DNA of 64,000 nucleotides from contig CALUVR010000008.1 in the NCBI GenBank assembly GCA_944324285.1, positions 16,055 through 80,054 on the forward strand, written 5' to 3'. The DNA is from Candidatus Gastranaerophilales bacterium. Lineage in GTDB: Bacteria > Cyanobacteriota > Vampirovibrionia > Gastranaerophilales > Gastranaerophilaceae. Both the position numbers and the translations under genes were made by a program. Below the pieces are notes generated by a model. The model saw only the letters and a program-made list of their open reading frames with translations, was not told the DNA's origin and did no database searches. Position 1 is the stretch's first letter. The number at the start of each line of letters is the position of its first letter. Below are positions 62,403-64,000 of the stretch, in pieces.

Positions 62403-63749
62403 TTAAACTTCAATGTCTTTCATCATATCGACAAGGGTGCTGATTGTTGTTTCCATACTTACAATATCAGTTGTTCTCTGCTGGAGGAAGGCATTAATCT
62501 TAGGCATCATTTCAATTGCAGTATCAAGACGGGGGTTAGTTCCGGGCTGATACATACCAACGTCGATTAAGTCTTTGTTTTCTCTATAAAGAGCCATTAT
62601 TGCACGCATTTTCCCTGCGGCAGCTTTATGTTCGGGAGTCGCGATAGCTGACATCAGCCTTGAAATACTTCCAAGAACATCAATAGCAGGATAATGGTTC
62701 ATCTCCGCAACTTTTCTTGATAAGAAAATGTGTCCGTCAACAATACCTCGGACAATATCTACGATAGGATCGGAAATGTCATCCCCTTCCATCAATACTG
62801 TATAAAGAGCAGTGATAGAGCCTTTCGGGCTGTTTCCGGCACGTTCGAGAACTTTTTGAAGCCATGAAAATATGGAAGGCGGATATCCTTTCATAGTAGG
62901 CGGTTCGCCGAGTGATAGTCCGACTTCACGCCCAGCCATGGCACAACGTGTAACTGTATCCGTCATTAAGAAAACTTTTTTTCCCTGATCTCTAAAGTAT
63001 TCACAAACCGCAGTAGCGGTAAGAAGCGCTTTTTGACGTATCAAAGGCGGCTGATCACCTGTAGAACATACAAGAACGGATTTTGCCATACCTTTTTCGC
63101 CAAGAGCATCTTCTACGAATTCTTTAACCTCACGCCCACGTTCTCCTATTAGCGCAACAACGTTAACATCGGCATCTGAGTTTCTGGCAATCATACCGAG
63201 GAGTGTACTTTTACCGACTCCAGAACCTGCAAACAGCCCTAAACGCTGACCGCAGCCCATTGTCATACAACTGTCTATTGCACGGACACCTGTCGAGAAC
63301 ATTTCCGTAATAATAGGTCTTTCAAACGGTCCCGGAGGCGGACCTTCAATCGGGCGCCACTGTGCACCCGTTGTATCAAGAGGTTTTCCATCAATCGGGT
63401 CGCCCATAGGATTAATCAACCTTCCGAGAAGGAAGTCACCGACAGGTATGATAATTGGTTTGCCAGTTGAGGTTACAAGGCTGCCCTGTCCTATGCCTTC
63501 TCCATCGTAAAGAAGTAGTAACTGAGCGGCTTCCCCTTTAAATGCCTGAACTTCGGCAGGTTTTTGTTTCCCGTCGTAGGTTTCGATAAAGCAAAGGTCG
63601 CCGACTTTAAGCCCGGGAAGCTTAACTTCAACAGTCAGCCCCAGAAGCTTTGACACAGTACCTTTGAACTTAAAAAGCTGTGTTTGGTTAAGTTTATCTT
63701 TAACTTTATCACGCAGGGCGGATATATTTGATGTATCAATTTGAGTCAT
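62403..63749 (-). CDS. Flagellar/type III secretion export ATPase (FliI/SctN family)
   Basis: The 448-residue P-loop ATPase drives flagellar or type III export. It has an N-terminal beta-barrel, PIDGKPLDTTGAQWRP, Walker A LFAGSGVGKSTLLG (K180), GERGREVKEFVE, VLMEGDDISDPIVDIVRGIV and the HYPAIDVLGSISRLM segment. GSITALYTVL is closer to injectisome SctN than to most FliI, but this does not settle the class. A TATAAT box ends seven bases before the ATG and no Shine-Dalgarno is seen. Neighbours in the apparatus are outside the window. Confidence 0.92.
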   Translation of the reverse strand: MTQIDTSNISALRDKVKDKLNQTQLFKFKGTVSKLLGLTVEVKLPGLKVGDLCFIETYDGKQKPAEVQAFKGEAAQLLLLYDGEGIGQGSLVTSTGKPIIIPVGDFLLGRLINPMGDPIDGKPLDTTGAQWRPIEGPPPGPFERPIITEMFSTGVRAIDSCMTMGCGQRLGLFAGSGVGKSTLLGMIARNSDADVNVVALIGERGREVKEFVEDALGEKGMAKSVLVCSTGDQPPLIRQKALLTATAVCEYFRDQGKKVFLMTDTVTRCAMAGREVGLSLGEPPTMKGYPPSIFSWLQKVLERAGNSPKGSITALYTVLMEGDDISDPIVDIVRGIVDGHIFLSRKVAEMNHYPAIDVLGSISRLMSAIATPEHKAAAGKMRAIMALYRENKDLIDVGMYQPGTNPRLDTAIEMMPKINAFLQQRTTDIVSMETTISTLVDMMKDIEV

Positions 63750-64000
63750 ATTAAGAATTATAATGATAATTCCTCAATTAAGCAATCTTTTTACATAAAA
63801 TATGTTATCGGAAGAAACAATCCCCCCATCCCCCCTTTACAAGGGGGGGGCAAGTCATATCCCCTCGCCCCTTGAGGGAGAGGGAGGAATTTCTTAGCGA
63901 GCTTTAGTGAGCATAGAAATTCGGGTGAGGGGTAATTTTATATTCTTTAGGTATGTTCATTTCTTTTCTTTTTTAGCCAGAAAAAAGAAAAGAAACGAAC
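63750..64000. repeat. Repeat modules and a hairpin of the 2-kb element type at the right edge
   Basis: CCCCCCTTTACAAGGGGGGG, a CCCCTTGAGGGAGAGGG hairpin (63867), and at 63955-64000 a stem of GTTC...TTTCTTTTCTTTTTT against AAAAAAGAAAAGAAA...GAAC with loop AGCCAG. The last has the design of the hairpins in the arms of the 2059-2828 element, so another copy may begin here. Confidence 0.65.

Overview
The window is bacterial, AT-rich and dense in genes. Several traits point to an uncultured gut member of the Gastranaerophilales (Vampirovibrionia/Melainabacteria, the non-photosynthetic sister group of Cyanobacteria). They are four pseudopilin-like proteins with the FTLAEVLITLGIIG N-terminus, a DUF2993/LmeA-type protein and a GerMN protein in the truB operon, a GH57 branching enzyme, and short proteins that begin with an (I/N)SFxG-like motif. 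This assignment is inference from protein style, not from a marker gene.

Housekeeping blocks. rpsT lies at 1.7-1.9 kb. pyrH-frr-cdsA-rnc-rpe (26.8 to 23.2 kb, minus strand) is a tightly overlapping translation/lipid/RNA operon. prfA-ylxR-infB, then rbfA-truB-LmeA-GerMN-HicB-like (36.7 to 28.8 kb, minus), is the usual infB-type operon, but a pseudopilin gene plus an XRE-type regulator has been inserted between infB and rbfA. Alpha-glucan genes (GH57 branching enzyme at 3-4.7 kb, GH77 glucanotransferase at 59.5 kb) imply glycogen-type storage. A FliI/SctN export ATPase sits near the right end (62.4-63.7 kb).

Possible effector region (4.7-23.2 kb). The centrepiece is a 2602-residue protein (8511-16319, minus). 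It carries an EF-hand-like loop, YD/MORN-like repeats, a LysM, a hydrophobic segment, acidic tandem repeats, an HD phosphohydrolase, a PI3/4-kinase-like domain and a C-terminal ADP-ribosyltransferase domain of the R-S-E class. Two tiny near-identical paralogues follow it in the same operon. An intact ADP-ribosylglycohydrolase, which could reverse the modification, is encoded convergently next to them. A CheD-like candidate, a transglutaminase/papain-like candidate and a LysR regulator with two alpha/beta hydrolases are nearby.

Four pseudopilin/XRE modules (19.5-20.5, 31.8-32.9, 39.2-40.3, 57.9-59.2 kb). Each has a pseudopilin gene with a good ribosome binding site, divergent from a small XRE-type helix-turn-helix gene that lacks one. 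The intergenic region of each has its own AT-rich palindrome or half-site set.

Phage-derived cluster (40.8-53.5 kb, all plus). A zinc-ribbon protein, LuxR-type HTH, amidase, tail propeller, major capsid, holin-like, scaffold-like, head-tail adaptor, small terminase, GNAT, portal, large terminase and small membrane protein are all intact. Integrase, replication and tail-fibre genes are missing, the order is unusual, and the gaps are filled with the same intergenic repeats found elsewhere in the chromosome. This suggests an old, domesticated podovirus-type element.

Repeats. Many intergenic gaps are mosaics of a few short dispersed modules. A 770-bp inverted-repeat element without genes (2059-2828) has hairpin-bearing arms, and one hairpin of the same design recurs at the right edge of the window. 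A 19-bp duplication of the tRNA-Asp 3' end flanks a short structured insert.
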